A stretch of DNA of 64,000 nt, taken from an uncultured Sphingomonadaceae bacterium (GTDB taxonomy: Bacteria > Pseudomonadota > Alphaproteobacteria > Sphingomonadales > Sphingomonadaceae). Shown one piece after another: positions 1-7,945 of the stretch. The notes beneath the pieces were generated by a model. The model was not told the DNA's origin. It saw only the letters and a list, made by a program, of their open reading frames with translations, and ran no database searches. Position numbers and translations under genes: made by a program. Positions within the stretch are counted from its first letter, which is position 1. The number at the start of each line of letters is the position of its first letter. The stretch spans positions 124,001 to 188,000 of the forward strand of contig CANLCX010000004.1 of the NCBI GenBank assembly GCA_947489315.1. The letters are read 5' to 3'.

Positions 1-500
1 GCATTGCATTCCAGCCACAAGGTTTTATCGCTGCCCAATTCGGCCTGGCCTTCGGTCACGCCTAGCGAGAGCCGGTGTGCTCGATAGGCTGCATCGGCGC
101 TTTCGCCATTCTGGCTGCTATCTAACCAGCGATAGCCCAGCGCGGATAGTCGGGGATCGGCGGATTTCTCGCTCGCATCGAGAGCCCAATGCACGGTTTG
201 GCTTTCATCGATTTCAATACCGATCTTCCGGCGCAGGCGATAGATTTTCAAGCGCTTGGCCAAGGCTTCGACATGATCCTTCTCACAATCGATCAGGATA
301 TCATCACCATCGGCCCATAGGAAAAAGTCGAACAGAACTTTTCCCTGCGCTGCCAGCAGAGCCGCCCATTGTGGCGCGCCTGGCTGTACGACCTGCATAT
401 CCTGTGTCACCAATCCTTGCAGGAAATCGCGACAATCTTCATTGGCATCAGTTGCAGAAATGCGGATCACCGCGCGCTGAATAAGTCTGGTTTCGGTCAT
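1..500 (-). CDS. YgfZ/GcvT-type folate-binding protein, 3' end outside window
   Basis: The leftward frame starts at the ATG at 500 (MTETRLIQRAVIRISATDA...) and runs off the left edge, so only about 166 N-terminal residues are present. The segment DCRDFLQGLVTQDMQ, then AALLAAQGKVLFDFFLW, is the typical N-terminus of YgfZ/CAF17-like proteins: aminomethyltransferase-fold proteins that bind tetrahydrofolate and act in Fe-S cluster assembly or tRNA modification. The diagnostic C-terminal K-G-C-[FY]-x-G-Q-E motif lies outside the window and cannot be checked. It diverges from pyrC with only 44 bases between the start codons, so the two promoters must overlap or lie inside the genes. Confidence 0.8.
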   Translation of the reverse strand, partial: MTETRLIQRAVIRISATDANEDCRDFLQGLVTQDMQVVQPGAPQWAALLAAQGKVLFDFFLWADGDDILIDCEKDHVEALAKRLKIYRLRRKIGIEIDESQTVHWALDASEKSADPRLSALGYRWLDSSQNGESADAAYRAHRLSLGVTEGQAELGSDKTLWLECN

Positions 501-544
501 AAGGATTAGGTAGGGATGCTCAGCGCCAAAAGAAAGCCCGAACC

Positions 545-1591
545 ATGAATCAATCGCTCGACCAGATCACGATAAGACAGCCAGATGACTGGCATGTGCA
601 CCTGCGTGATAGCGATATGTTGCAGTCGGTGGCGGCTTATACCGCTCGGCAATTTGCCCGGGCGATTGTCATGCCCAATCTTTCCCCGCCGGTGACAGAC
701 ACAGCGAGCGCGCAGGCTTATCGGGAGCGTATTTTGAAGGCTGCGTCTGGCCATGCGGGCTTCACGCCGTTGATGACCTGTTATCTTACGGATGGTGCCG
801 ATGCCGTTGACATCGAGTGGGGGTTTGCCAGTGGTGTTTTCACCGCCGCCAAACTCTATCCCGCCAACGCCACCACCAACAGCGCACAGGGCGTGACCGA
901 TGTTGCCAATATCATGCCGGTGCTGGAACTCATGCAGAAGATGGGCATGCCGCTGTTAATCCATGGCGAGGTCACCGATGCCGATGTCGATGTGTTTGAC
1001 CGTGAAGCCGTGTTTATCGAACGGACCCTGTCGAAAGTCGTCGAACAATTGCCCGACCTGAAAGTGGTATTCGAACATATCACGACGGCCGACGCGGTAG
1101 ATTTCGTGAACGCGGCTGGCCCCAATGTCGGCGCGACGATCACGCCGCAGCATCTCCATATCAATCGAAACGCCATGTTTCAGGGCGGGATTCGGCCCCA
1201 TGCTTATTGCTTGCCCGTTGCCAAGCGGGAACACCATCGGCTGGCGCTGCGCAAGGCCGCGACGTCGGGGTCAACGAAATATTTCCTCGGCACCGACAGC
1301 GCGCCGCATGAAATCCATGCCAAGGAATCCGCCTGCGGCTGTGCCGGGATATTTAACGCGCCTTACGCGTTGGAAAGCTATGCGACCGTGTTTGACGAAG
1401 AGGGTGCGCTCGACAAGCTGGAAGGCTTTGCCTCGGAGCATGGCCCGAAATTTTATGGCCTACCGCTCAATGAAGGGACGGTGACTTTGCAGCGGTCGAA
1501 AACCATCGTGCCGGAGACCATAGAGGCGGGCGGCGCGACAATTGTACCGTTCCACGCTGGACAGGAACTGGGTTGGCAGATCGTCGGATAG
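545..1591 (+). CDS. pyrC: Dihydroorotase, class II (PyrC)
   Basis: Zinc enzyme of pyrimidine synthesis that interconverts N-carbamoyl-aspartate and dihydroorotate. At 348 residues it has the length of the homodimeric class II enzyme of E. coli. Metal ligands are visible: HVHLRD (His17, His19), the lysine that becomes carboxylated in [15 protein letters not shown] (Lys103), His140 in LLIHGE, His178 in VVFEHIT and the catalytic Asp251 in GTDSAPH. All active-site residues are in place, so it should be functional. No strong ribosome-binding site precedes the ATG. It converges on rarD with six bases between the stop codons and no room for a terminator. Confidence 0.97.
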   Translation: MNQSLDQITIRQPDDWHVHLRDSDMLQSVAAYTARQFARAIVMPNLSPPVTDTASAQAYRERILKAASGHAGFTPLMTCYLTDGADAVDIEWGFASGVFTAAKLYPANATTNSAQGVTDVANIMPVLELMQKMGMPLLIHGEVTDADVDVFDREAVFIERTLSKVVEQLPDLKVVFEHITTADAVDFVNAAGPNVGATITPQHLHINRNAMFQGGIRPHAYCLPVAKREHHRLALRKAATSGSTKYFLGTDSAPHEIHAKESACGCAGIFNAPYALESYATVFDEEGALDKLEGFASEHGPKFYGLPLNEGTVTLQRSKTIVPETIEAGGATIVPFHAGQELGWQIVG

Positions 1592-1597
1592 GACGGA

Positions 1598-2515
1598 TTA
1601 GGCCGCCGCTTTTTTCTTCGCCGAGCTCCCAAATATAGCATCGGCAGAGAATAGCGCGAGGCTGCTCCAGATCAGTATGAAGCATATCAAATGCGATGTC
1701 GTCAGCGGTTCGCGATAGAGAAACACACCGATCAGAAACTGCAACGTCGGCGCCAGATATTGAAATAGGCCGATGGTGCTCAGCTTCATTGTCTTCACCG
1801 CTGCGGCAAAGAGCGTCAGGGGCGCTGCGGTAACCGCTGCACCGCCGAGCAAGAGCATATTGATCGATAGCTCATCGCCAAAATGGGTTGTTGTAGTCGG
1901 CGGCATATTGCCGAAGCTGATCCAGCCGATAAACAGCAGGAATGGAATGAACAAAAAGCTGGTTTCAATCGTCAGCCCGACGACGGGGCCGACCACGGCG
2001 ACTTTGCGGACCAGACCATAAAAGCTCCAAGAACCAGCCAGCGCGAGGCTGATCCACAAGGTCTGCCATGCCTCGACGGCCAATATCGACACACCGACGG
2101 CCGCAATCCCAACGGCAATCCACTGATTACGGCTGAGCTTTTCCTTGAGGAAAATCTTGGCGAGAAAAACACTGAGCAGCGGGCTGATAAAATAGCCCAG
2201 GCTGGCGGCGAGAATGTGATCACTCTGCACAGCCCAGACGTAAATCAGCCAGTTTGCCGCGATTAAGAGAGAACTGCCCAATAGCGCGTTGCGCACTTTC
2301 GGTTCGGCCCAAGACGCGCGCAGCCCTGAAAGGTTTTTGCGAAAATAGAGGATGACCAGCAACAAAGGTACGGACCAAATGACGCGATGTGCCACCACTT
2401 CAAGCGGCGCAACACTTTGCAAAAGCTTGAAATAAATCGGCATGATGCCCCAAAAGAGACAGGCGAGCAGTGCTTGCATAAGCCCCAACCGACTAGCCGA
2501 TGTCTGATTTATCAT
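1598..2515 (-). CDS. rarD: EamA-family transporter RarD
   Basis: Inner-membrane protein of about ten transmembrane helices in the drug/metabolite transporter superfamily. The N-terminus, GLMQALLACLFWGIMPIYFK followed by HRVIWSVPLLL, is the RarD subfamily signature. Its substrate is not established; a role in chloramphenicol resistance was reported for the family. I chose the ATG at 2515 (MINQTSASRLG, 305 residues, close to the E. coli length). The frame is open to a TTG at 2551, but that adds a non-hydrophobic Arg/Pro-rich stretch. The protein ends in a Lys/Ala tail after the last helix. Confidence 0.88.
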   Translation of the reverse strand: MINQTSASRLGLMQALLACLFWGIMPIYFKLLQSVAPLEVVAHRVIWSVPLLLVILYFRKNLSGLRASWAEPKVRNALLGSSLLIAANWLIYVWAVQSDHILAASLGYFISPLLSVFLAKIFLKEKLSRNQWIAVGIAAVGVSILAVEAWQTLWISLALAGSWSFYGLVRKVAVVGPVVGLTIETSFLFIPFLLFIGWISFGNMPPTTTTHFGDELSINMLLLGGAAVTAAPLTLFAAAVKTMKLSTIGLFQYLAPTLQFLIGVFLYREPLTTSHLICFILIWSSLALFSADAIFGSSAKKKAAA

Positions 2516-2730
2516 ATGTCGGCGACTAGGCCCCGGCCGATGGAGTGGCAATATAAATTAGTTTGGGCCGCTGATAAATAAGCTGTCCTACATCGCGTGA
2601 GATTGATATCTTGCACGCGATGGTTTTTAAAGCTGTTCGGCAGCGAAAACCATCCGCGGAACCGGCGTGCTCATTTTCAGGCGATTCTGTGTATAAACTG
2701 TATAAACTCGTTCATCTGCCGACGGGGCGA
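2516..2730. other. Intergenic region with a strong hairpin and a short tandem repeat
   Basis: No gene is seen between rarD and the small membrane-protein gene. The stretch holds a long imperfect inverted repeat at 2617-2658 (arms GATGGTTTT at 2619-2627 and AAAACCATC at 2646-2654, with an inner GCTG/CAGC stem) and a tandem 9-base repeat TGTATAAAC at about 2689-2706. Neither arm is followed by a U-tract on either strand, so it does not look like an intrinsic terminator. Confidence 0.6.
2617..2658. repeat. Inverted repeat able to form a two-part hairpin
   Basis: The outer stem is GATGGTTTT (2619-2627) against AAAACCATC (2646-2654), nine perfect pairs extendable through the flanking GCG bases with one bulge. 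The inner stem is GCTG/CAGC around a TTCGG loop. It lies about 75 bases beyond the stop of the leftward gene at 2731-2952. Its function is unknown. Confidence 0.6.
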
Positions 2731-2952
2731 TCAGATAATCCCGCCGCCGATCCAGAGACGGAAAGCACAGATGCCCATGACGATCAGGCAGAAATACATG
2801 CCGCTGCTGCGCGAAGAGATCAGACCGAAGAGGGCACCGACGCCAGCAATGGGCAGGATCAGCCAGTTGGTCCAGCCGAGTAGCGGAACCAGTCCGACAA
2901 AAGCGAGAATAAGGGCGATGCCGCCGATGAGGATAGAAATTACATTAGCCAT
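2731..2952 (-). CDS. Small two-to-three-helix membrane protein, unknown function
   Basis: A 73-residue protein starting MANVISILIGGIALILAFVG, from the ATG at 2952. Almost all of it is hydrophobic: one helix at residues 4-22, a second around 28-46 (WLILPIAGVGALFGLI) and a third at 51-70 (GMYFCLIVMGICAFRLWIG). I do not recognise a named family, though short proteins of this kind are common beside sphingomonad housekeeping genes. The frame continues upstream through a TATA-like sequence, but those extra residues (MHYTYNTV) look non-coding. It stands alone on its strand, divergent from the GNAT gene at 3042. Confidence 0.6.
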   Translation of the reverse strand: MANVISILIGGIALILAFVGLVPLLGWTNWLILPIAGVGALFGLISSRSSGMYFCLIVMGICAFRLWIGGGII

Positions 2953-3041
2953 AACTGTATTATAGGTATAGTGCACCGGTTTTGCAAGTGTTTCTATATG
3001 GATAGGCGCATGATATTAGGGATGCTTATGGGAGGAAGATC

Positions 3042-3593
3042 ATGGATATTAAGGACATCAAGATTGAAACCGAGCGGTTAATCCTACGCCCGCCCAATAG
3101 CGATGATTTTGCCGCTTGGGCTGCATTTCAGGCCGATGCAGAAACGATGATCTATTTGGGCGGTGTCAAAGGTCGTGCAGAGAGCTGGCGGGACTTATGC
3201 GCCATGGTCGGCGCGTGGCATGTCCGCGGCTATGCGATGTTCTCGCTCATCCTCAAAGATAACAATCAATGGATTGGCCGCATCGGGCCTTGGTATCCCG
3301 ATAGCTGGCCGGGGACCGAAGTGGGTTGGGGTGTCGCGCCCGAATATGCTGGTAAGGGCTACGCGCTGGAAGCGGCAGTGGCGAGCATGAACTATGCCGT
3401 CGATACGCTCGGCTGGAGCGACATTTGCCATACGATTGATCCGGAAAATCTTGCGTCGATCAAATTGGCCGAGCGGGTTGGTTCGACCAATCGCGGGCCT
3501 ACGCAATTGCCCGAACCCTATCAGGATGCGCGGGTTGACGATTGGGGGCAATCGCGCGAACAGTGGTTGGAGAATAGAAAGCAGTTTCAATAA
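3042..3593 (+). CDS. GNAT-family N-acetyltransferase (RimJ/RimL type)
   Basis: A 183-residue acetyl-CoA-dependent acetyltransferase. The opening IKIETERLILRPPNSDDFAAW is the standard RimJ/RimL start. The acetyl-CoA-binding motif A is GWGVAPEYAGKGYALEAAVA, followed by DPENLASIKLAERVG, the usual N-x-x-S-x-x-[LV] region. A GGGAGGA ribosome-binding site lies just before the ATG, which fixes the start. Members of this branch acetylate protein N-termini or small amines; the substrate here cannot be read from sequence. The DUF1330 gene follows after 32 bases, so the two are probably co-transcribed. Confidence 0.9.
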   Translation: MDIKDIKIETERLILRPPNSDDFAAWAAFQADAETMIYLGGVKGRAESWRDLCAMVGAWHVRGYAMFSLILKDNNQWIGRIGPWYPDSWPGTEVGWGVAPEYAGKGYALEAAVASMNYAVDTLGWSDICHTIDPENLASIKLAERVGSTNRGPTQLPEPYQDARVDDWGQSREQWLENRKQFQ

Positions 3594-3625
3594 GCCCACC
3601 ACAAGATGGGCGCATAAGGGAGAGC

Positions 3626-4069
3626 ATGAATATGGCTGAGGAACGATATCTGGACCCGACACGGGCGCATTTTGATGCCTTCAAGGCGCTGCCACGGGAT
3701 GTTCCGATCAACATGCTCAACTTGCTGCAATTTCATGGAACAGCCCAATATCCAGACGGCCATCCGAGTGCGGCTCACGGCTGGAGCGGCGCGCGTGCTT
3801 ATGAGGAATATGGCAAAACCAGCGGGCCGATTTTCAAACGGGTTGGCGGCACCATCATTTGGCGCGGCAAGATGGAAGCCATGGTGATCGGACCGGATGA
3901 CAAGCAATGGGACAGCTCGTTCATCGCGCGTTATCCCAATAGCGGTGCGTTTCTGGAAATGGTCACCGACCCCGAATATCAAAAGGCGGTGGTCAATCGG
4001 CAGGCGGCTGTTTTGACCTCCAGACTCATTCGATTCGGGGAATTGGATGGACCGGATGGCTTTGGTTGA
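3626..4069 (+). CDS. DUF1330 domain-containing protein
   Basis: A 147-residue soluble protein with an alpha/beta dimeric ferredoxin-like fold expected from its family. The motif NMLNLLQFHG, then GARAYEEYGKTSGPIFKRVGG and FIARYPNSGAFLEMVTDPEYQKAVVNRQAAV, matches the DUF1330 (YciI/EthD-like) pattern. The usual C-terminal R-[ST]-x-L-I segment is present as SRLIRFGEL. Biochemical function is unknown. An AGGGAG ribosome-binding site sits seven bases before the ATG. No signal peptide is visible. Confidence 0.85.
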   Translation: MNMAEERYLDPTRAHFDAFKALPRDVPINMLNLLQFHGTAQYPDGHPSAAHGWSGARAYEEYGKTSGPIFKRVGGTIIWRGKMEAMVIGPDDKQWDSSFIARYPNSGAFLEMVTDPEYQKAVVNRQAAVLTSRLIRFGELDGPDGFG

Positions 4070-4111
4070 GAATCCCATTATGGGACAGGTGGTTAACAAG
4101 AGATTGGCGGT

Positions 4112-4140
4112 TTAACCACGTTTCCTAACAGAAAATTAAC
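4112..4140 (+). promoter_or_regulatory. Degenerate CtrA-like site upstream of the lipoprotein gene
   Basis: The sequence has TTAACCA at 4112-4118 and CTAA-N7-TTAAC at 4125-4140, resembling the alphaproteobacterial CtrA consensus TTAA-N7-TTAAC with one mismatch. It lies 44-72 bases ahead of the lipoprotein start at 4184, a plausible promoter position. The AT-rich context makes chance matches likely, so this is a weak call. Confidence 0.3.
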
Positions 4141-4183
4141 GCTTTTTGGTGCAATTATCCGTGCATATTCAGGAGCATATTGC

Positions 4184-4942
4184 ATGACACATCTATCCCG
4201 TTCCCTCTTGCTGGCAGCTTCGGCATTCACCTTGCCGCTGACCCTGGCCGCGTGCGGCAGCAACGAAGGTAATGAAGCGGAATTGGCGGAGCTGGATGAT
4301 AATCTGACCGCTGATCCCGCGATGAAAGATGCGCTGGAAGATCAGATTTTGGTTGATCCTAATCTGACGGATCAGGCCAATGCCAATGCGATCCGTGGTG
4401 CCAATGGCGCGATTGATGGCAAAGTGCCACCAGAAGGCGGCAAGGCTTATGCTACCGCTCAGCTCAAAGGCAAGATGCTGAGCGCACCGAAACCGCGCAA
4501 CATGACATCGGATGATGAATGCACCAGCTGCGCCGGATCCGAAGGCGTCACCCTGGGCGCGAAAGCCAATGCACAGAGCGCGCAGCGCGGCAAAGGCACA
4601 TGTGATCAGAAGCTCAGCTATGACATGGGCTGGGCCAACCGCATGCCACCGGAATTCCCGGTCTATCCCAAAGCGAACGTCAAGGAAGCGGCCGGCGTTG
4701 AAGGCGGTCTTTGCGATATCCGCGTGGTCAGCTTCTCAACCGCAAGCCCGATGAAAAATGTCGTGGACTATTATTACACCCAGGCCAAACGCGGCGGTTA
4801 CAGCGCAGAATATCTGCTGCGCGGCAGCGAGCACGTGCTCGGCGGAACCCGCGGCAATGATGATGGCGCTTATGTGATTACGCTTAACAACCGCTCCGGC
4901 GGCGGCACAGTGGTAGATATTGTGGCCAGCAACGGGCGCTAA
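4184..4942 (+). CDS. Sphingomonad-type secreted lipoprotein, unknown function
   Basis: A 252-residue protein with a lipoprotein signal: basic start MTHLSRS, hydrophobic core LLLAASAFTLPLTLAA and lipobox ending at Cys24 (LAAC-GS). The mature protein is acidic at first (NEAELAELDDNLTADPAMKDAL), then has a Cys-pair segment (DDECTSCAGSEG) and a C-terminal domain with PEFPVYPKANVKEAAG and VVDYYYTQAKRGGYSAEY. That domain looks like the compact fold seen in other sphingomonad envelope proteins, but I know no assigned function. Four Cys beyond the lipid-anchored one suggest disulphides, fitting a periplasmic location. A clear terminator follows. Confidence 0.8.
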   Translation: MTHLSRSLLLAASAFTLPLTLAACGSNEGNEAELAELDDNLTADPAMKDALEDQILVDPNLTDQANANAIRGANGAIDGKVPPEGGKAYATAQLKGKMLSAPKPRNMTSDDECTSCAGSEGVTLGAKANAQSAQRGKGTCDQKLSYDMGWANRMPPEFPVYPKANVKEAAGVEGGLCDIRVVSFSTASPMKNVVDYYYTQAKRGGYSAEYLLRGSEHVLGGTRGNDDGAYVITLNNRSGGGTVVDIVASNGR

Positions 4943-4996
4943 AGAACACAGAGATTACCGACGCCAGATTTTCGCATTTCACATATCTGGCTGAAG

Positions 4997-5023
4997 AAGG
5001 GGTGGCTCATGCCGCCCCTTTTT
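4997..5023 (+). terminator. Rho-independent terminator after the lipoprotein gene
   Basis: A ten-pair stem AAGGGGTGGC (4997-5006) / GCCGCCCCTT (5011-5020), with one G-T pair, around the loop TCAT, followed by a T-run. It serves the rightward lipoprotein gene. The stem could also act leftward, because the SDR gene ends at 5033. Confidence 0.9.
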
Positions 5024-5032
5024 GCGTCTACC

Positions 5033-5803
5033 CTATTCGCGATAACTGCCGCCGCCATCAATCGTAATATCGTTCGCGGTGGTAAAGCTGGCCCCTTCGC
5101 TGGATAGCCAGATCATGGCATTGGCGACTTCCTCTGCCTTACCCACCCGATTGATCGGATGGTTGGAATTAAAGGCCACCACCGCTTCTTCATGGGTGCC
5201 GGGAAATGCGGCCAGATAGCGTTGGTACATAGGGGTATCGATAGCGCCCGGATGAACGGTGTTGACCCGGACTTTATTCCCCTGCGCCGCGCAATGCAGG
5301 GCCAATGATTTGCTCAAAGCTGTGACAGCGCCCTTGCTTGCAGAATAAGCAGCCATGGCTGATCCGGGACGCATCGCTAGCATGGAACCGACATTGACTA
5401 TCGATCCGTCTTCATCGCTTTCCACAATAGCGGGTAAGGCTGCGCGGCATCCGTAAAATGTGCCATTCAGATTAATATCGATGGTTCGGCTCCAACTGTC
5501 GAGATCGACATCATCGACCGCACCGGGCTCTGAAATTCCGGCAATATTGAACAGCGTCGTTATTTTGCCAAACCTGTCTTGCGTTGCCTTTACCGCGGCA
5601 TGCCATTGGTCAAGATTGCGGACATCCAGTGCGATGGCGGCTGCGCGGTCGCCCAAAGCAGCGGCATGAGCCTGTGCTTTTTCGAGCTGGATATCGCCCA
5701 GCATGACAGAGCCACCCTCTTCGACAAAACGTTGTCCGGCTGTGCCGCCAATGCCTTCGGCACCACCGGAAATAAGCGCAACTTTTCCGTCCATCATACC
5801 CAT
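5033..5803 (-). CDS. Short-chain dehydrogenase/reductase (SDR)
   Basis: A 256-residue classical SDR that should oxidise or reduce an alcohol/ketone with NAD(P). The cofactor motif is GGAEGIG (residues 13-19); NIAG at 86-89 replaces the usual NNAG. The catalytic set is Ser140, Tyr153 and Lys157 (YSASK), and NTVHPGAIDTPM is the usual loop after it. ALDVRN near residue 60 suggests NAD preference, by family rule. It is the last gene of the leftward cassette with the P450, 23 bases downstream of it, so it probably acts on the P450 product or a related alcohol. The substrate is unknown. Confidence 0.9.
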   Translation of the reverse strand: MGMMDGKVALISGGAEGIGGTAGQRFVEEGGSVMLGDIQLEKAQAHAAALGDRAAAIALDVRNLDQWHAAVKATQDRFGKITTLFNIAGISEPGAVDDVDLDSWSRTIDINLNGTFYGCRAALPAIVESDEDGSIVNVGSMLAMRPGSAMAAYSASKGAVTALSKSLALHCAAQGNKVRVNTVHPGAIDTPMYQRYLAAFPGTHEEAVVAFNSNHPINRVGKAEEVANAMIWLSSEGASFTTANDITIDGGGSYRE

Positions 5804-5826
5804 AATATCAGCCCCTTTACCTGTTA

Positions 5827-7074
5827 TCAGCGTTTGTCAAAAGTAAGCGGCAGATTTGCGAGGCCCCGTAGCATCATATTGGGCGGATAGGTCAGTTCCG
5901 CGCCTTCTTTGATGCGGATATTATCGATCCGCTTGGCAAATTCCTGGAAAGACACCGTCATTTCCTTGCGCGACAGCATATTGCCAACGCACATGTGGAT
6001 GCCCTTGCCGAACGCCAGATGGGTGCGCGCATTTTTGCGGTCCACCTGAAATTCATTAGGGTTCTCAAACTGTTTAGGATCGCGATTGGCGGCATGATAG
6101 CGCATCATCACCATCGCGCCTTTGGGCAGCATGACGCCGCCCAGTTCCGCGTCCCGGTGCATTACGCGCCAGATACCGGAAGAGCCGCTCGACATCCGCA
6201 ATACTTCTTCGACCGCATTGGGGATTAGCGACGGATCATCCTGAATCTTCTTATACTGGTCCGGGTTACTTGCGAATAGACGCAAGCCTTCCCCTAAAGC
6301 CGCGGTCGTTGTTTCATTACCTGCGACCATTAGCTGCTGAACGATCGAAAGCGATTCCGCATCATCGAGCGGGCGTTCACCATCCACTTGAGCATTGACC
6401 AGATCGGAGAGGATATCGTCTTTCGCTTCTTTGCGACGCGCGTCCATATTGGCTTTGAGGGCGTGCTGATAATCCACCACTTCCCGTTCTGTTTCCAGCT
6501 GCCGTTCGCGGGTCATCATGCCCGACAACCGATCAACAAAAGCATTGGTCCAGCGCTTGATCGTGCTGGCATCGGCCACGTCTAGCCCCAGCTGTACGGC
6601 GATGGTGCGCACGGGCATCGGAATGGCATATTCCTCCATGAATTCGCATTCGCCATTGTCGATAAAGCCATCGATCAGTTCGGTGGACATTGCCCTTATG
6701 CTATCTTCCAGCTTGTTCACCTTGGGCATCGAGAAAGCAAGATTGACCAGCTTGCGAAAGCGGGTGTGCACCGGCTGGTCAGCCGTCAGCAAAGTATTGA
6801 CCTGCGGCCACCCTTCGGACTGAATAGCCTGAATTTCCTCATCATTTGCCAATTCTTCATCCGATTTCCCACCGGATAGCAACGCTGTAAAATTATTGGA
6901 AAAGTCATCGAGCCGGCCAACGGCTTCCGAAATCAGGTTATAGTCCAACACGATATAGGCGCCGCTGGCTTCATCAAGAAAGACAGGGTTTTCTGCCCGC
7001 TTTTCTTCATAAAAGTCGAATGGATCCACCAATATATCTGGCTGGAACAGGGATTTTGAGACCGCTTCGTTCAT
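5827..7074 (-). CDS. Cytochrome P450
   Basis: A 415-residue soluble bacterial P450 haem monooxygenase. The heme-binding motif FGKGIHMCVG has Cys362 as thiolate ligand. The I-helix oxygen-activation motif is AGNETT (251-256), the K-helix ExxR is EEVLR (289-293), and LTADQPVHTRFRKLVNLAFS is the C-helix region with the expected HxxxR. The ATG at 7074 has an AGGA site eight bases upstream. No ferredoxin or reductase gene lies in the cassette, so electrons must come from partners encoded elsewhere. Substrate is unknown; related P450s in sphingomonads act on terpenoid, steroid or fatty substrates, which is only family-level background. Confidence 0.95.
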   Translation of the reverse strand: MNEAVSKSLFQPDILVDPFDFYEEKRAENPVFLDEASGAYIVLDYNLISEAVGRLDDFSNNFTALLSGGKSDEELANDEEIQAIQSEGWPQVNTLLTADQPVHTRFRKLVNLAFSMPKVNKLEDSIRAMSTELIDGFIDNGECEFMEEYAIPMPVRTIAVQLGLDVADASTIKRWTNAFVDRLSGMMTRERQLETEREVVDYQHALKANMDARRKEAKDDILSDLVNAQVDGERPLDDAESLSIVQQLMVAGNETTTAALGEGLRLFASNPDQYKKIQDDPSLIPNAVEEVLRMSSGSSGIWRVMHRDAELGGVMLPKGAMVMMRYHAANRDPKQFENPNEFQVDRKNARTHLAFGKGIHMCVGNMLSRKEMTVSFQEFAKRIDNIRIKEGAELTYPPNMMLRGLANLPLTFDKR

Positions 7075-7094
7075 GTCATTATTCCTATTGGGGG

Positions 7095-7436
7095 TTAATC
7101 AAAGGCGGGCGTTGGTACGCCTTCTGCATTATAAACCGGACCCTCTGCATCGACGCGATATTTTGCGCTGACAGCATTGGTCAGGCCGAAACTACCGATA
7201 TGGGCGAGCATGCTCGCATAATGGACGTCTTTGAAATGCTGCCCAAGGGCTTCTTCGTCCGTCCATTCCTCGAATACTTCGATGCGGGCCGGATTATTCA
7301 TGTCCGCAGCCCAGCTATAGCACAGGCAGCCTTCCTGGCTCAGCGCGCCGTCAATATAGGGCTGCGCTTTTTTCAGGCATTCTTCGCGTGTTGCAGGGTC
7401 CACATCAATATGTGCCGCGATTACAATTTTAGCCAT
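7095..7436 (-). CDS. ABM-domain quinol monooxygenase-like protein
   Basis: A 113-residue protein with one antibiotic-biosynthesis-monooxygenase (ABM) domain of the dimeric alpha-beta barrel type: IVIAAHIDVDPATREECLKKAQPYI, then CYSWAADMNNPARIEVFEEWTDEEALGQHF. The E-x-W-x-[DS]-x-[ED]-[AL]-x-x-H segment is characteristic. Relatives include YgiN quinol monooxygenase and heme-independent oxygenases; many members have no proven activity. It sits between the P450 (20 bases downstream) and the SnoaL-like gene (13 bases upstream), so it is part of the same leftward transcription unit. Confidence 0.85.
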   Translation of the reverse strand: MAKIVIAAHIDVDPATREECLKKAQPYIDGALSQEGCLCYSWAADMNNPARIEVFEEWTDEEALGQHFKDVHYASMLAHIGSFGLTNAVSAKYRVDAEGPVYNAEGVPTPAFD

Positions 7437-7449
7437 TTCTCAAATTCCC

Positions 7450-7860
7450 TTAAAGCTTATTTCCGCCCAATTGAGCGACGACATTGAATATGCGTTTTTT
7501 GTACAGCCACTGACCGTCAATTTTGACAAACTCGTCGTCATAGCGTCCGCCGGCAATGCGCGGCTCGCCTTTTTCGACCAGGATTTCGTGGGTTTGGTAA
7601 CGGCCCGTGGCGGTGTCGCCCGTGACTTCCAAGCTGCCCGGTATGCCGAGAAAGCTGACGGCATCAAACTGGCTCATTGCGCCGTTCCACAGGTTGACGA
7701 TATTCTCGCGTCCCACCACTTCAGTGCCCATGAGCGACCAGACGGCATCTTCTGTCCACAAAGCCCCCCAATCATCGGGGTCTGTCCGCAAAACGGCATC
7801 GCAATAGCTGTCGTGTAATTCCCGGATTGCCAGCCGGTCTTCTATTGGTCCTGAAAACAT
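7450..7860 (-). CDS. SnoaL/NTF2-like protein
   Basis: A 136-residue cone-shaped NTF2-fold protein. The start IEDRLAIRELHDSYCDAVLRTDPDDWGALWTEDAVW is the hallmark of the SnoaL-like group related to ring-hydroxylating dioxygenase small subunits, scytalone dehydratase and ketosteroid isomerase; RYDDEFVKIDGQWLYKKRIF closes the fold. It may be an isomerase or dehydratase or a non-catalytic binder; the sequence does not decide. An AGGAGAGGATG ribosome-binding region precedes the ATG. It is the first gene of the SnoaL-ABM-P450-SDR cassette. Confidence 0.82.
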   Translation of the reverse strand: MFSGPIEDRLAIRELHDSYCDAVLRTDPDDWGALWTEDAVWSLMGTEVVGRENIVNLWNGAMSQFDAVSFLGIPGSLEVTGDTATGRYQTHEILVEKGEPRIAGGRYDDEFVKIDGQWLYKKRIFNVVAQLGGNKL

Positions 7861-7945
7861 GGACTCATCCTCTCCTTATTATGAGAGAGACTACACGGTA
7901 AAAGTGTCCGACATGCAAGCTGCCATAAATGCTAGGTAATCGGAT

